A DNA stretch of 64,000 nucleotides, from the NCBI RefSeq assembly GCF_900177415.1, contig NZ_FXAF01000006.1, positions 1,078,001-1,142,000 of the forward strand, written 5' to 3'. This document shows, piece after piece, positions 45,558 through 54,097 of this stretch; the first letter of the stretch is position 1, and each line of letters starts with the position of its first letter. Origin of the DNA: Xaviernesmea oryzae. Its GTDB lineage: Bacteria > Pseudomonadota > Alphaproteobacteria > Rhizobiales > Rhizobiaceae. Under the pieces are notes generated by a model. It had not been told where the DNA came from. It saw nothing but the letters and a program-made list of their open reading frames with translations, and ran no database searches. The translations under genes were made by a program, and so were the position numbers.

Positions 45558-45791
45558 GATCGGGTCCACGCGTTACAAATCACCGGCCGGACGCCTCGGG
45601 GCAGGCTGGCATCCGCATCGGCCGTCATCGTTGAGCGCGAGATGAAAGCGAATGGTAAACGGGTGGAACATCGCAATGCATCCGGTCCATAAACCTTTTG
45701 GCAGGGTTACCGGCGGGTTTCGGAACATGGTTGACCAGTGCTAAAGCAGGCGGAAAATCGGTTAATACCAGAAATTCAAAGGGATTCGGGA

Positions 45792-46421
45792 ATGGAAAAG
45801 GCGGGAATCATCATCGGCGAGGACGGCAGGGGCCGCTGCTTCTGGCATGGCGGGCTGGAGGATTACCGTCGTTATCACGACGAGGAATGGGGCCGCCCGG
45901 TGACGGACGACTTCCGCCTCTTCGAAAAGATCTGCCTGGAAGGCTTCCAGTCCGGCCTTTCCTGGCTGACGATCTTGAGGAAGCGCGAGAACTTCCGCGC
46001 CGCCTTCGCCGGCTTCGATTTCGAGAAGGTGGCCCGTTTCGGCGAGGAGGACATCGCCCGGCTCCTCGCCGATGCCGGCATCATCCGCCATCGCGGCAAG
46101 ATCGTCTCGACGATCAACAACGCCGCCCGCGCTATCGAATTGAGGGACGAGTTCGGCTCGCTCGCCAAGTTCTTCTGGGGCTTCGAACCCGGCCCGCACG
46201 AGCGGCCCGAGCTCATGGACCTCGAAACCCTGCGGGCCAACCCCACCACGCCGGTTTCCGTCCGGCTCTCGAAAACGCTGAAGAAGCGCGGCTGGACTTT
46301 CGTCGGCCCGACCACCGTCTATGCCTTCATGCAGGCCATGGGCCTCGTCAACGACCATCTCGACGGCTGCTTCTGCCGCCGCGAGGTGGAGGAGATCAGG
46401 CTGAAGTTCCGCCGTCCGTGA
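45792..46421 (+). CDS. tag: DNA-3-methyladenine glycosylase I
   Basis: The 209-residue enzyme excises 3-methyladenine from alkylated DNA (base excision repair). It shows the Tag signature RCFWHGGLEDYRRYHDEEWG followed by RPVTDD and LFEKICLEGFQSGLSWLTIL, plus the C-terminal zinc-binding region with DHLDGCFCR. The start at ATG 45792 gives the normal family length; an in-frame start upstream at 45738 is unlikely. It is convergent with, and overlaps, the HAD gene by 26 bp at the stop codons. Confidence 0.93.
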   Translation: MEKAGIIIGEDGRGRCFWHGGLEDYRRYHDEEWGRPVTDDFRLFEKICLEGFQSGLSWLTILRKRENFRAAFAGFDFEKVARFGEEDIARLLADAGIIRHRGKIVSTINNAARAIELRDEFGSLAKFFWGFEPGPHERPELMDLETLRANPTTPVSVRLSKTLKKRGWTFVGPTTVYAFMQAMGLVNDHLDGCFCRREVEEIRLKFRRP

Positions 46422-47112
46422 TCCGCCGGATCACGTCGGAAAGCTCGCCCAGATGCTCGATCTGGCGGAAGCGCGGCGCGTCGGCCGGCGCGTCCACGTG
46501 CTCGATCACCCAGGTCAGCGCATGCGGCACGAAGACGCCGTAGCTTCCAGCGGCGATCGCCGGCACGATGTCGGATTTCAGCGAATTGCCGACCATCATC
46601 GCCCGCTCCGGCCCGTCGGCGACCTTCGAGAAGATGCGGCGATAGGTCGTGGCGTTCTTGTCGCTGACGATCTCCACCGCGTCGAAGAAATCGCCGAGGC
46701 CGGATTGCGCGAGCTTGCGCTCCTGGTCGAAGAGGTCGCCCTTGGTGATCAGCACCAGAAGGTACTCGCCGTTCAGCGCTTCCAGCGTCTCCTCCACATG
46801 CGGCAGGGTCTCGACCGGATGGCGCAGCAGCTCGCGGCCGATATCGAGGATTTCGCCGATCGTCTTCGCTGGCACCTTGCCGTCGGTGATCTCGATCGCC
46901 GTCTCGATCATCGACAGCGTGAAGCCTTTGATGCCGAAACCGTAATGCGAAAGATTGCGCTTTTCCGCCTCCAGCAGGCGCTCGGAGATATGCGCGCCTT
47001 CGCCGAATTCGCCGAGGAGCTGGGCGAAATGCTCTTCCGTCAGCCGGTAATATTGTTCGTTCTGCCAGAGCGTGTCGTCGGCGTCGAAGCCGATGGCGGT
47101 AATCGGGCGCAT
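46396..47112 (-). CDS. HAD-family hydrolase
   Basis: The 238-residue haloacid-dehalogenase-like phosphatase has DADDTLWQNE at the N-terminus (catalytic Asp in motif I), motif II VLITKGDLF and the late VGNSLKSDIVPAIAAGSYG (motifs III/IV). There is a long helical cap between motifs I and II. The substrate is unknown. The stop lies inside the tail of the convergent tag gene. About 80 bp separate its start from the DUF305 gene. Confidence 0.88.
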   Translation of the reverse strand: MRPITAIGFDADDTLWQNEQYYRLTEEHFAQLLGEFGEGAHISERLLEAEKRNLSHYGFGIKGFTLSMIETAIEITDGKVPAKTIGEILDIGRELLRHPVETLPHVEETLEALNGEYLLVLITKGDLFDQERKLAQSGLGDFFDAVEIVSDKNATTYRRIFSKVADGPERAMMVGNSLKSDIVPAIAAGSYGVFVPHALTWVIEHVDAPADAPRFRQIEHLGELSDVIRRITDGGTSA

Positions 47113-47153
47113 GGATCAATTGCCTCCATCGGCTGATATGGCGGATAAGAGGA

Positions 47154-47184
47154 CGCCGGGCAAGCCGTCGGGGCCTGCCCGGCG
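47154..47184 (-). terminator. Hairpin downstream of the DUF305 gene
   Basis: CGCCGGGCA (47154-47162) pairs with TGCCCGGCG (47176-47184) over 9 bp around a 13-nt loop, just past the minus-strand DUF305 stop. There is no T tract, so termination is uncertain. Confidence 0.4.
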
Positions 47185-47192
47185 CAATCATG

Positions 47193-47558
47193 CTATTTGC
47201 CGCGTGCCTTCAGCCAGGCCTGCATTTCGGCGATCTCGGCCTCCTGCGCCTTGATGACGGCCTCGGCAAGCTTGCGCAGTTCGGGGTCCTTGCCGTGCTC
47301 GAGCTCGACGCGCGCCATGTCGATCGCGCCCTGGTGATGCGGGATCATGCTGCGGACGAAATCGACGTCCGGATCGCCGGAATAGTCGATCGCCATGTCC
47401 TTGTGCATCTTGGCGTTCGCATCTTCGAAGCCCTTGGTGGACGGGCTGCCGCCCGTCTGCATGGCGGAATGGTCGTGTCCTTTCATCTCCTGCGCGGCGA
47501 GCGGGCCGGCAAGGAGAATCGAGAGGGCGGTGGTGATGAGAATGGTTTTCGCAGACAT
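47193..47558 (-). CDS. Exported DUF305 (CopM-like) metal-binding protein
   Basis: The 121-residue precursor has a signal peptide (KTILITTALSILLAGPLAAQ) and a DUF305 four-helix core with FVRSMIPHHQGAIDMARVEL. It is rich in His and Met (MKGHDHSAM near the mature N-terminus, MHKDMAIDY). Related proteins named CopM-like bind copper in the periplasm. It is followed on the same strand, 55 bp upstream, by a second small His/Cys-rich exported protein, so both may deal with copper or silver. Confidence 0.85.
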   Translation of the reverse strand: MSAKTILITTALSILLAGPLAAQEMKGHDHSAMQTGGSPSTKGFEDANAKMHKDMAIDYSGDPDVDFVRSMIPHHQGAIDMARVELEHGKDPELRKLAEAVIKAQEAEIAEMQAWLKARGK

Positions 47559-47613
47559 GGTTTTTCCTTTCCCGTGTCCGATGGAAATATGATGATTGAC
47601 GTGACAGGTTCCG

Positions 47614-47988
47614 TCAGGCGCGGGGAGGGGGCGTCAGCGGCGCCGGCGCGGACGGAAGAAGCGCCCGTTCCACGGCAGGCGCCGGATAGGCGTAATCGAA
47701 CGGACTGTCGTCGCCGGCTGCGATCTCCGGCGGCAGCGTCAGGCAGGCGGCGCAGAACGGCGCAACGCAGCCCTTGCCGCCGTGCGGACAGGGCTTCTGC
47801 ATATCGCCGTGGGCATGCGCGGCTTTGGCCGTTTCGATCGTCTTGCCATGGTCGTGCTCGCCGTGATGCCGTGTGACGGTTTCCGTCCGCTCGACGACCG
47901 TGCCCGGTACCGGGGGCATGGCGACGACCGGCATGGCTCCGTAAAGAAGCCAGGCGAAAAACATCAGAAGGGCGGCAAGGCGCGACAT
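47614..47988 (-). CDS. Small exported His/Cys-rich protein
   Basis: The 124-residue precursor has a signal peptide (RLAALLMFFAWLLYGAMPVVA). The mature part has a His-rich stretch, RHHGEHDHGKTIETAKAAHAH, then CPHGGKGCVAPFCAACL with four closely spaced Cys, and a Pro/Ala-rich tail. The metal-ligand density and the DUF305 neighbour suggest a periplasmic copper-binding role, which is inference. No family is recognised. Its stop lies 55 bp from the DUF305 start. Confidence 0.7.
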   Translation of the reverse strand: MSRLAALLMFFAWLLYGAMPVVAMPPVPGTVVERTETVTRHHGEHDHGKTIETAKAAHAHGDMQKPCPHGGKGCVAPFCAACLTLPPEIAAGDDSPFDYAYPAPAVERALLPSAPAPLTPPPRA

Positions 47989-48048
47989 GATCTGGAATCT
48001 ACGACGGTCCGCGCCGAAATCAACTGCCTGAAGATCACAGCATGATGA

Positions 48049-48801
48049 TCATAGGGCGATGACCTCGTGTACCGCCTGGCAATCCCGGCCGAGCTCGCCA
48101 TAGGGCGCCACAGGCCAGGTCCAGGCCTGTTTCGCCGGCGGTGCCGGCACGCCGCGCAGGAGGTCCGCCTCTTCCAGCACGTTTCCCTCGCGGTCCGTGA
48201 CGCGATAGCCGGTATCGGTGAGAAGCACAGTCTTGCACGGGAGCGCAGCGAGACCATCGAGATGGGCGCGGATCAGCGCCGGCAGGATTTCTCCTTTTCC
48301 CGGATCGTTCTCCCGTTCCAGCCGGCGTTTCGCCCCGACCCCGATCTGCGAAAGGACGTTCGCCGAGACGACGAGGTCGAGATAGGGCACCCGTCTGAGG
48401 AACGCCAGCGGCTCCGGCATCTTGCCGGCCAGGGCATCGTCGAACCCCGAGAGATCGCGAAAGATCAGCCGGACATTTCCGAACCGCCGAGCCTTCACCC
48501 ATGCCCTGACGCTTGCGAGATGCACGAGATCGACGAGCACGACCGTATCGAATTTTTCGGCAAGCGTTTCGATCGGCACGTCGCGCAAAAGGCCCGAGCC
48601 GAGCACCACGACCGTCCGGCATTCCCTCATCCCGGCAATCGCCTCGCGGATGAATGCCCTGCAATTCTCCTCATGCGGAGCCCAGTCCTTCGCGCATCGC
48701 CCGGCCCGCGACCAGAGATTGACGGAGGAGCGGATGAAGGGGCGAAATTCCTTGGGCGTGACCGCGTGGGTCGCGGCATACTGGATGGCTTCGGTAAGCA
48801 T
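48049..48801 (-). CDS. Conserved hypothetical protein with a Rossmann-like SAM-binding pattern
   Basis: The 250-residue protein has CRTVVVLGSGLLRDVPIETL followed by FDTVVLVDLVHLASVRAW, resembling motifs I and II of class I SAM-dependent methyltransferases. VPYLDLVVSANVLSQI matches a motif IV-like strand and HLDGLAALPCKTVLLTDTG a later one. No substrate-binding motif is recognisable. It has no signal peptide. The neighbouring RelE-like toxin gene on the same strand is 3 bp from its start. Confidence 0.65.
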   Translation of the reverse strand: MLTEAIQYAATHAVTPKEFRPFIRSSVNLWSRAGRCAKDWAPHEENCRAFIREAIAGMRECRTVVVLGSGLLRDVPIETLAEKFDTVVLVDLVHLASVRAWVKARRFGNVRLIFRDLSGFDDALAGKMPEPLAFLRRVPYLDLVVSANVLSQIGVGAKRRLERENDPGKGEILPALIRAHLDGLAALPCKTVLLTDTGYRVTDREGNVLEEADLLRGVPAPPAKQAWTWPVAPYGELGRDCQAVHEVIAL

Positions 48802-48804
48802 GGG

Positions 48805-49074
48805 TCAGCGATAGACCTCGCGCCGATGGCCTATCTCAATGACCAGTACGACAAGCTTCCGATCCTGAATATCGCAGATGATCCGGTAGTCGCCGACTTT
48901 ATAGCGCCAAAGGTGCTCAAATCGAGCGCCTTGAAGTGCAGCCCCAAGCTGGCGGGGATTTTCGAGGGGCTTTACACGTGAATGCAGGAAATCTCGAATG
49001 CGAGCCGACTCGCTATTCCCCATCTTCTTGAGTTGTTTGATTGCTGTGGCCTGAAACTCAATCTTCCAGACCAA
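48805..49074 (-). CDS. relE: RelE/ParE-type toxin
   Basis: The 89-residue protein has the RelE fold pattern: WKIEFQATAIKQLKKMG at the N-terminus, a basic helix and the conserved YKVGDYRIICDIQDRKLVVL core, ending IEIGHRREVYR. RelE toxins cleave mRNA on the ribosome. I place the start at TTG 49074, which overlaps the antitoxin stop by 17 bp; a start at 49146 would extend an unrelated leader. It is a type II pair with the RelB-like gene upstream, and the last base lies near the next gene. Confidence 0.85.
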   Translation of the reverse strand: MVWKIEFQATAIKQLKKMGNSESARIRDFLHSRVKPLENPRQLGAALQGARFEHLWRYKVGDYRIICDIQDRKLVVLVIEIGHRREVYR

Positions 49075-49288
49075 GCTCGCGCTCCATCTCTTCCCAGGTA
49101 TAGGTTCGCTCGCCATTGCGCATGCGCTCCATCGCCGCTTCCGCAAGCGCGATGTCGTGCAAGTCCTCCAGATGCTGCTCCAGGATGTCCTTCACATAGG
49201 CATCCGGCTCCGCGCCGGCCTGTGCCGCATATTCGGCGATTAGCCTGTGCATTTCGTCCGGCATTTCGATCGTGACGCGTTTGTTCAT
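49058..49288 (-). CDS. relB: RelB-type antitoxin
   Basis: The 76-residue protein has a short ribbon-helix-helix-like N-terminus (NKRVTIEMPDEMHRLIAEYA) and an acidic C-terminal toxin-binding tail (LEDLHDIALAEAAMERM, ending WEEMERELGLED). It precedes relE on the same strand, in the antitoxin-first order, with overlapping ends. The pair is expected to autoregulate. It sits directly upstream of hisS on the opposite strand. Confidence 0.85.
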   Translation of the reverse strand: MNKRVTIEMPDEMHRLIAEYAAQAGAEPDAYVKDILEQHLEDLHDIALAEAAMERMRNGERTYTWEEMERELGLED

Positions 49289-49429
49289 GGCCTCGACCCT
49301 TTCTCGAAGACTATATAGCAGTTCGCCTCACTCTTCACCAGCCGCCGCCCTTGCCGCTCCGGTCTCGATCCTCTAAGAAACCGCTCACAAATCCGGCCTC
49401 TTTTGGCCGTCGGCAATGGAATTTCGATC

Positions 49430-50950
49430 ATGAGCGACAAGAACAAGAAGCCCCAGAAACTGAAGGCCCGCCTGCCGCGCGGCTTCGTCGACCGTTCCGC
49501 TGCCGATATCCATGCCACCGACGAGATGATCGGAAAGATCCGCGAGGTCTACGAGCGCTACGGCTTCGACCCGGTGGAGACGCCGCTCTTCGAATATACC
49601 GATGCGCTCGGAAAATTCCTGCCGGACAGCGACCGCCCGAACGAGGGCGTGTTCTCGCTCACGGACGACGACGACCAGTGGATGAGCCTGCGCTACGATC
49701 TGACCGCGCCGCTCGCCCGCCATGTCGCGGAGAATTTCAACGAGATCCAGCTTCCCTACCGCACCTATCGCGCCGGCTATGTCTTTCGCAACGAGAAGCC
49801 AGGGCCGGGGCGCTTCCGCCAGTTCATGCAGTTCGATGCCGACACCGTCGGCGCGCCGGGCGTCCAGGCGGATGCCGAGATGTGCATGATGATGGCCGAT
49901 ACGCTCGAGGCGTTGGGCATCAAGCGCGGCGACTATGTGATCCGCGTCAACAACCGCAAGGTTCTGGATGGTGTCATGGAAGCCATCGGCCTCGGCGGCG
50001 ACGACAAGGCCGGCCAGCGCCTGAACGTGCTCCGCGCCATCGACAAGCTCGACAAGTTCGGCCCGGAAGGTGTGAAGCTGCTGCTCGGTGAAGGCCGCAA
50101 GGACGAGTCCGGCGACTTTACGAAGGGCGCGGGACTTGGGCCGGAGCAGATCGAAAAGGTACTCTTCTTCGTCGGCATCAAGGACTATGCTCGAAGCGCC
50201 GCCGAGCTCGGCGAACTTGTCGCCGGCACCACACAGGGCGGCGAAGGCGTCGACGAGCTGAACACGATCGGCGCGCTTGCCGCGAGCGCCGGCTACGGCC
50301 CGGACCGGATCAAGATCGATCCCTCCGTCGTCCGAGGGCTCGAATACTACACCGGCCCGGTCTTCGAAGCGGAACTTCTCTTCGACGTTACCAACGAGAA
50401 GGGCGAGAAGGTCGTCTTCGGTTCGGTCGGCGGCGGCGGGCGGTATGACGGCCTCGTGTCGCGCTTCATGGGTCAGCCGGTTCCGGCGACGGGCTTTTCG
50501 ATCGGCGTCTCCCGCCTGATGACGGCCCTGAAGAATCTCGGCAAGCTCGGCCAAGACGAGGTGCTCGCACCCGTTCTCGTCACGGTCATGGATGGTGATG
50601 TCGAAAGCATGGGCCGCTACCAGCGATTCACCCAACAGCTCCGTGCCGAAGGCATCCGTGCCGAAATGTATCAGGGCAACTGGAAGAAGTTCGGCAACCA
50701 GCTGAAATATGCCGACCGCCGCGGATGCCCGATCGCCATCATCCAGGGCGGCGACGAGCGGGCGCAGGGCGTCGTGCAGATCAAGGACCTCATCGAAGGC
50801 AAGCGGCTTTCCGGCGAGATCGAGGACAACGCCGCCTGGCGCGAGGCGCGTGTGGCGCAGGAGACCGTCGCCGAAGCCGACCTGGTGGCGAAGGTGAAGG
50901 AGATCCTTGCCGCCCAGGCCGAGGATCGCAGAAGGGCGAAGGATGCGTAG
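49430..50950 (+). CDS. hisS: Histidyl-tRNA synthetase (alphaproteobacterial divergent type)
   Basis: The 506-residue class II synthetase charges tRNA-His. It shows the motif 2 region [18 protein letters not shown] followed by [20 protein letters not shown], the histidine-specific [15 protein letters not shown], and motif 3 [15 protein letters not shown]. The sequence is of the alphaproteobacterial clade whose tRNA-His lacks G-1. Length and the basic N-terminus ([16 protein letters not shown]) fit. ATG 49430 has only a weak site upstream. A palindromic repeat separates it from hisZ. Confidence 0.95.
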   Translation: MSDKNKKPQKLKARLPRGFVDRSAADIHATDEMIGKIREVYERYGFDPVETPLFEYTDALGKFLPDSDRPNEGVFSLTDDDDQWMSLRYDLTAPLARHVAENFNEIQLPYRTYRAGYVFRNEKPGPGRFRQFMQFDADTVGAPGVQADAEMCMMMADTLEALGIKRGDYVIRVNNRKVLDGVMEAIGLGGDDKAGQRLNVLRAIDKLDKFGPEGVKLLLGEGRKDESGDFTKGAGLGPEQIEKVLFFVGIKDYARSAAELGELVAGTTQGGEGVDELNTIGALAASAGYGPDRIKIDPSVVRGLEYYTGPVFEAELLFDVTNEKGEKVVFGSVGGGGRYDGLVSRFMGQPVPATGFSIGVSRLMTALKNLGKLGQDEVLAPVLVTVMDGDVESMGRYQRFTQQLRAEGIRAEMYQGNWKKFGNQLKYADRRGCPIAIIQGGDERAQGVVQIKDLIEGKRLSGEIEDNAAWREARVAQETVAEADLVAKVKEILAAQAEDRRRAKDA

Positions 50951-50957
50951 TCGTAGA

Positions 50958-51109
50958 CCCCTCCCCAACCCCTCCCCACAGGGGGGAGGGGCTTTGCGCC
51001 GCGCCGTCCTGCCCGCATCGAGGTTCGCACCTTTGGGAGCGCCTCCGGTGGTGCTCGCCGGGGACCGCGGGTTAGCCCCTCCCCCCTGTGGGGAGGGGTT
51101 GGGGAGGGG
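50958..51109. repeat. Mosaic palindromic repeat, copy E (hisS-hisZ gap)
   Basis: Perfect 36-bp inverted arms lie at 50958-50993 and 51074-51109. The left arm begins CCCCTCCCCAACCCCTCCCC, and the right arm is its exact reverse complement. About 80 bp of unique sequence lie between. It fills most of the gap between hisS and hisZ within the his transcription unit. Confidence 0.88.
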
Positions 51110-51130
51110 ACTTTCCTTGGGAGGTCTCCC

Positions 51131-52252
51131 ATGCCTCTGATCGACATGCCCGACTTCTCCACCGACCTCCTCGACGAATTCGCCGCCCGGCGGACGGAGC
51201 GGGTGAACACGCCCGTCATCCAGCCGGCCGAACCCTTCCTCGACATGGCGGGTGAAGACCTGCGCCGCCGCATCTTCCTGACGGAAAGCGAGACCGGCGC
51301 CAATCTCTGCCTGCGGCCCGAATTCACCATTCCCGTCTGTCTTCGCCATATCGAAACGGCGACCGGCACGCCGAAGCGCTATTCCTACCTCGGCGAGGTG
51401 TTTCGCCAGCGCCGCGAGGGTGCCCACGAATTCTACCAGGCCGGCATCGAGGACCTGGGCGACAAGGACATCGCCAGCGCCGACGCCCGCGCCGTGGGCG
51501 ACGCGACCGGTATCCTGAATGCGCTGTTGCCGGGCCGGAAGCTCGAACTGACGCTCGGCGACCAGGCGGTGTTCGAAGCCGTGGTCCGGGCGCTCGGCCT
51601 GCCCTTCGGCTGGCAGCGGCGGCTGATCCATGCCTTCGGCGACATGGCGCATCTGGAGGCGCTGCTCGAACGGCTCGCCCGTCCGCAGCCGGTCGCCGGC
51701 CTCGATCCGGAGATCGCTGAGCTTCTTGCCGCCGGCAACGAGGCGGAGCTGGTGGCGCGCATCGACCGCACCATGCAGGAGACGGGTTATTCGACGAACG
51801 CCAGCCGCTCGCCGGCGGAGATCGCAAGGCGGCTCAAGGAGAAGCTGGAGCTTGCCGAGACCCGGCTCGACGGCAGCGCGCTTCTCCTGCTGCGCGAATT
51901 CCTGACGCTGAAGCTGCCGCTCGCCGAAGCGCCGGCGGCGCTCGCAGGCTTCGCCGATGCCGCCGACCTGAAGCTCGGCCCGGCGATCGCGCTTTTCGAT
52001 GCACGGCTGGCAGCACTCGCCAATGCCGGTGCCGATCTTTCCGCCATGACCTATCGCGCTGCCTTCGGCCGCCCGCTCGATTATTATACCGGCCTCGTCT
52101 TCGAGGTGACGGAAGCGGGCTCGCCCGCGGTTCTGGCCGGCGGCGGGCGTTTCGACCGGCTGCTGACGCTGCTTGGCGCGAAGGACCATATCCCGGCCGT
52201 CGGTTTCTCGCTCTGGCTCGACAGGATTGAAACGGCGAGGGCGGCATCATGA
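51131..52252 (+). CDS. hisZ: ATP phosphoribosyltransferase regulatory subunit HisZ
   Basis: The 373-residue HisRS-paralogous protein is required by short-form HisG. It has the class II-like [37 protein letters not shown] (motif 2-like) and [15 protein letters not shown], but lacks the full aminoacylation set. It ends two bases into hisG (ATGA overlap), so HisZ and HisG are translationally coupled and co-assemble to catalyse the first step of histidine synthesis. Confidence 0.95.
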   Translation: MPLIDMPDFSTDLLDEFAARRTERVNTPVIQPAEPFLDMAGEDLRRRIFLTESETGANLCLRPEFTIPVCLRHIETATGTPKRYSYLGEVFRQRREGAHEFYQAGIEDLGDKDIASADARAVGDATGILNALLPGRKLELTLGDQAVFEAVVRALGLPFGWQRRLIHAFGDMAHLEALLERLARPQPVAGLDPEIAELLAAGNEAELVARIDRTMQETGYSTNASRSPAEIARRLKEKLELAETRLDGSALLLLREFLTLKLPLAEAPAALAGFADAADLKLGPAIALFDARLAALANAGADLSAMTYRAAFGRPLDYYTGLVFEVTEAGSPAVLAGGGRFDRLLTLLGAKDHIPAVGFSLWLDRIETARAAS

Positions 52253-52947
52253 GCACGATCACGATTGCCCTGCCGTCCAAGGGCCGCATCAAGGAAGATA
52301 CCGCCGCGGTCTTCGACCGGGCCGGATTGGCGATTTCCGCCGTCGGCAACGACCGCTCCTATCGCGGCCGCATCGAGCGGATCGAAGGCGTCGAGATCGC
52401 CTATCTTTCCGCTTCCGAGATCGCCCGGGAACTCGCGAGCGGTGCGGTGGATTTCGGCGTCACCGGCGAGGATCTCGTGCGCGAGGGCATGGCGGGTGCC
52501 GACCAGAAGGTCGAATTCTGCGCCCGGTTGGGCTTCGGCCAGGCGGATGTCGTGGTCGCCGTGCCGGAAATCTGGCTCGACGTCGAGACGATGGCCGACC
52601 TCGGCGACGTGGCGGCGGACTTCCGCGCCCGGCATGGCCGCCGCCTGCAGATCGCTACCAAATACTGGCGGCTGACCCAGCAGTTCTTCTCGGAGAACCA
52701 CGGCATCCAGCTTTACCGCATCGTGGAAAGCCTCGGCGCCACCGAAGGCGCGCCCGCGGCAGGCCAGGCGGATATCATCGTCGATATCACCTCGACCGGC
52801 TCGACGCTCAGGGCAAACCACTTGAAGATCCTGTCGGACGGGGTGATCCTGAAGTCCGAGGCCTGCCTCGTCAGGGCCCGCAAGCCCGGCCATCGGCAGG
52901 ACCCGCGCGTCACGCGGATCGTGGAGGCAGTCCGCACCGCTTTGTAA
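52249..52947 (+). CDS. hisG: ATP phosphoribosyltransferase catalytic subunit HisG (short form)
   Basis: The 232-residue catalytic subunit lacks the C-terminal regulatory domain, so it depends on HisZ encoded immediately upstream. It has [20 protein letters not shown] at the N-terminus, [14 protein letters not shown] and the PRPP-binding [18 protein letters not shown]. It condenses ATP with PRPP in the first step of histidine biosynthesis. A four-base overlap with hisZ shows operon structure. Confidence 0.96.
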   Translation: MSTITIALPSKGRIKEDTAAVFDRAGLAISAVGNDRSYRGRIERIEGVEIAYLSASEIARELASGAVDFGVTGEDLVREGMAGADQKVEFCARLGFGQADVVVAVPEIWLDVETMADLGDVAADFRARHGRRLQIATKYWRLTQQFFSENHGIQLYRIVESLGATEGAPAAGQADIIVDITSTGSTLRANHLKILSDGVILKSEACLVRARKPGHRQDPRVTRIVEAVRTAL

Positions 52948-52967
52948 GTTTATCGAGGAGGAAGAGC

Positions 52968-53369
52968 ATGCATATTACCGGCGGCTGCCATTGCGGTCAC
53001 GTGACCTACGAAGCCGAACTCGATCCGCAGCGGGTGGTGATCTGCCATTGCAGCGACTGCCAGAAGCTGACCGGCTCGCCCTTCCGCGTGACGGCCGTCG
53101 TGCCGGACAACGACCTGAAAGTGACCGGCGAGCCCAGGATGTACAAGCGCGTGGCCGATAGCGGACGGGTGCGCCAGCAATATTTCTGCCCCGAATGCGG
53201 TTCGCAGCTCTTCGTCAACGGCGAAGGCGAAGCCTCGAAGATCTGGGGCGTCCGCTGGGGCAGCATCGACCAGCGCATGGATGTGAAACCCCAGCGACAG
53301 GTCTGGTGCCGGTCGGCTCCGGCCTGGCTCTCGGAAATTGGCGAGCTGCCGGCCCGCGAGAAGGACTGA
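52968..53369 (+). CDS. GFA/CENP-V-fold zinc protein
   Basis: The 133-residue protein has the GFA pattern of zinc ligands: GGCHCGHVTYEAEL, then CHCSDCQKLTGSPFRV, and a C-terminal CPECGSQLFVNGEG. The fold resembles glutathione-dependent formaldehyde-activating enzyme, but many members have no proven activity. GAGGAGG precedes ATG 52968. It starts 20 bp after hisG, so it may be co-transcribed. The next gene is convergent and shares a terminator region. Confidence 0.9.
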   Translation: MHITGGCHCGHVTYEAELDPQRVVICHCSDCQKLTGSPFRVTAVVPDNDLKVTGEPRMYKRVADSGRVRQQYFCPECGSQLFVNGEGEASKIWGVRWGSIDQRMDVKPQRQVWCRSAPAWLSEIGELPAREKD

Positions 53370-53375
53370 GCGGAC

Positions 53376-53408
53376 ACAAAAAACCCGCCGGACTTATCAT
53401 CCGGCGGG
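53376..53408 (-). terminator. Rho-independent terminator of the DoxX gene
   Basis: CCCGCCGGA (53384-53392) pairs with TCCGGCGGG (53400-53408) around a 7-nt loop. On the minus strand the stem is followed by a run of T (AAAAAA on the plus strand, 53378-53383), so it suits the minus-strand DoxX gene. It could also stop transcription from the GFA gene. Confidence 0.85.
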
Positions 53409-53435
53409 CAGTCTTGGGCAGGGAATTTTGGCAAT

Positions 53436-53885
53436 TTAAGCGGTAATTGCGACCGAACCGCGGCGGCCGTCGATCGAATAGGCGCCGGCGCCGGCCGCGG
53501 CGAGAACCAGGAAGCCGCCGGCGATCGTCAGGTTCTTCATCATGTTGAGCTGGTTGAACATGCTCAGCATGCCGTTTGCCGCATCCGGAAAGCCCGGAAT
53601 GTTGATGGCGCTGGAATGGAAGACGAGCGCCGTGAAGACCGAGAAGGCCGCGAGAAGAAGCGCGGCGATGCGGGTCTTGAAGCCGAGGAGGACGGCAAGG
53701 CCGGCCAGGATTTCAAAAATGCCGGCGACATAGGTGAGCAGGGTGGCGGCGGGAATGCCCGCGCTGGTGATCATGCCCGCCGTGCCGGAAGGATCGATGA
53801 GCTTCGGAAAGCCGGACAGGATGAACATGGCCGACAGCAGGACGCGGCCGACGAGGAGCAGGGAGTTGGTGGTGGTGGAGGACAT
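53436..53885 (-). CDS. DoxX-family membrane protein
   Basis: The 149-residue protein has four predicted spans and the DoxX pattern: VGRVLLSAMFILSGFPKLID near the N-terminus, then YVAGIFEILAGLAVLLGFKT and MLSMFNQLNMMKNLTIAGG. DoxX-like proteins are linked to redox homeostasis or thiosulfate-quinone chemistry, but most are uncharacterised. It is monocistronic, with a terminator downstream and about 210 bp upstream that hold no other recognised gene. Confidence 0.85.
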   Translation of the reverse strand: MSSTTTNSLLLVGRVLLSAMFILSGFPKLIDPSGTAGMITSAGIPAATLLTYVAGIFEILAGLAVLLGFKTRIAALLLAAFSVFTALVFHSSAINIPGFPDAANGMLSMFNQLNMMKNLTIAGGFLVLAAAGAGAYSIDGRRGSVAITA

Positions 53886-54097
53886 TTCTAATCTCCGATC
53901 GGTGCCTGAGCTCGGGTTCGCAGGCGGATGAATTTTCCACCCTCATATTCGCTCTTTTCTCGTGAGTCTGGAAGATGAACAGTGGTGGAATGTTTGTCTT
54001 CGTATGGTGAACGATAGCGGCGTTATCCGGCATGCCGCCGGTTTGTCGGAAGAGCTCGCCGCTGGTGATCTCCTCCCTTGAAATGGACCGAACGCCG

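Noticed and set aside
49385..52189. A 934-codon frame antisense to hisS and hisZ
   Set aside because: It reads through the perfect palindromic repeat and has no recognisable domain; the sense genes are unambiguous.
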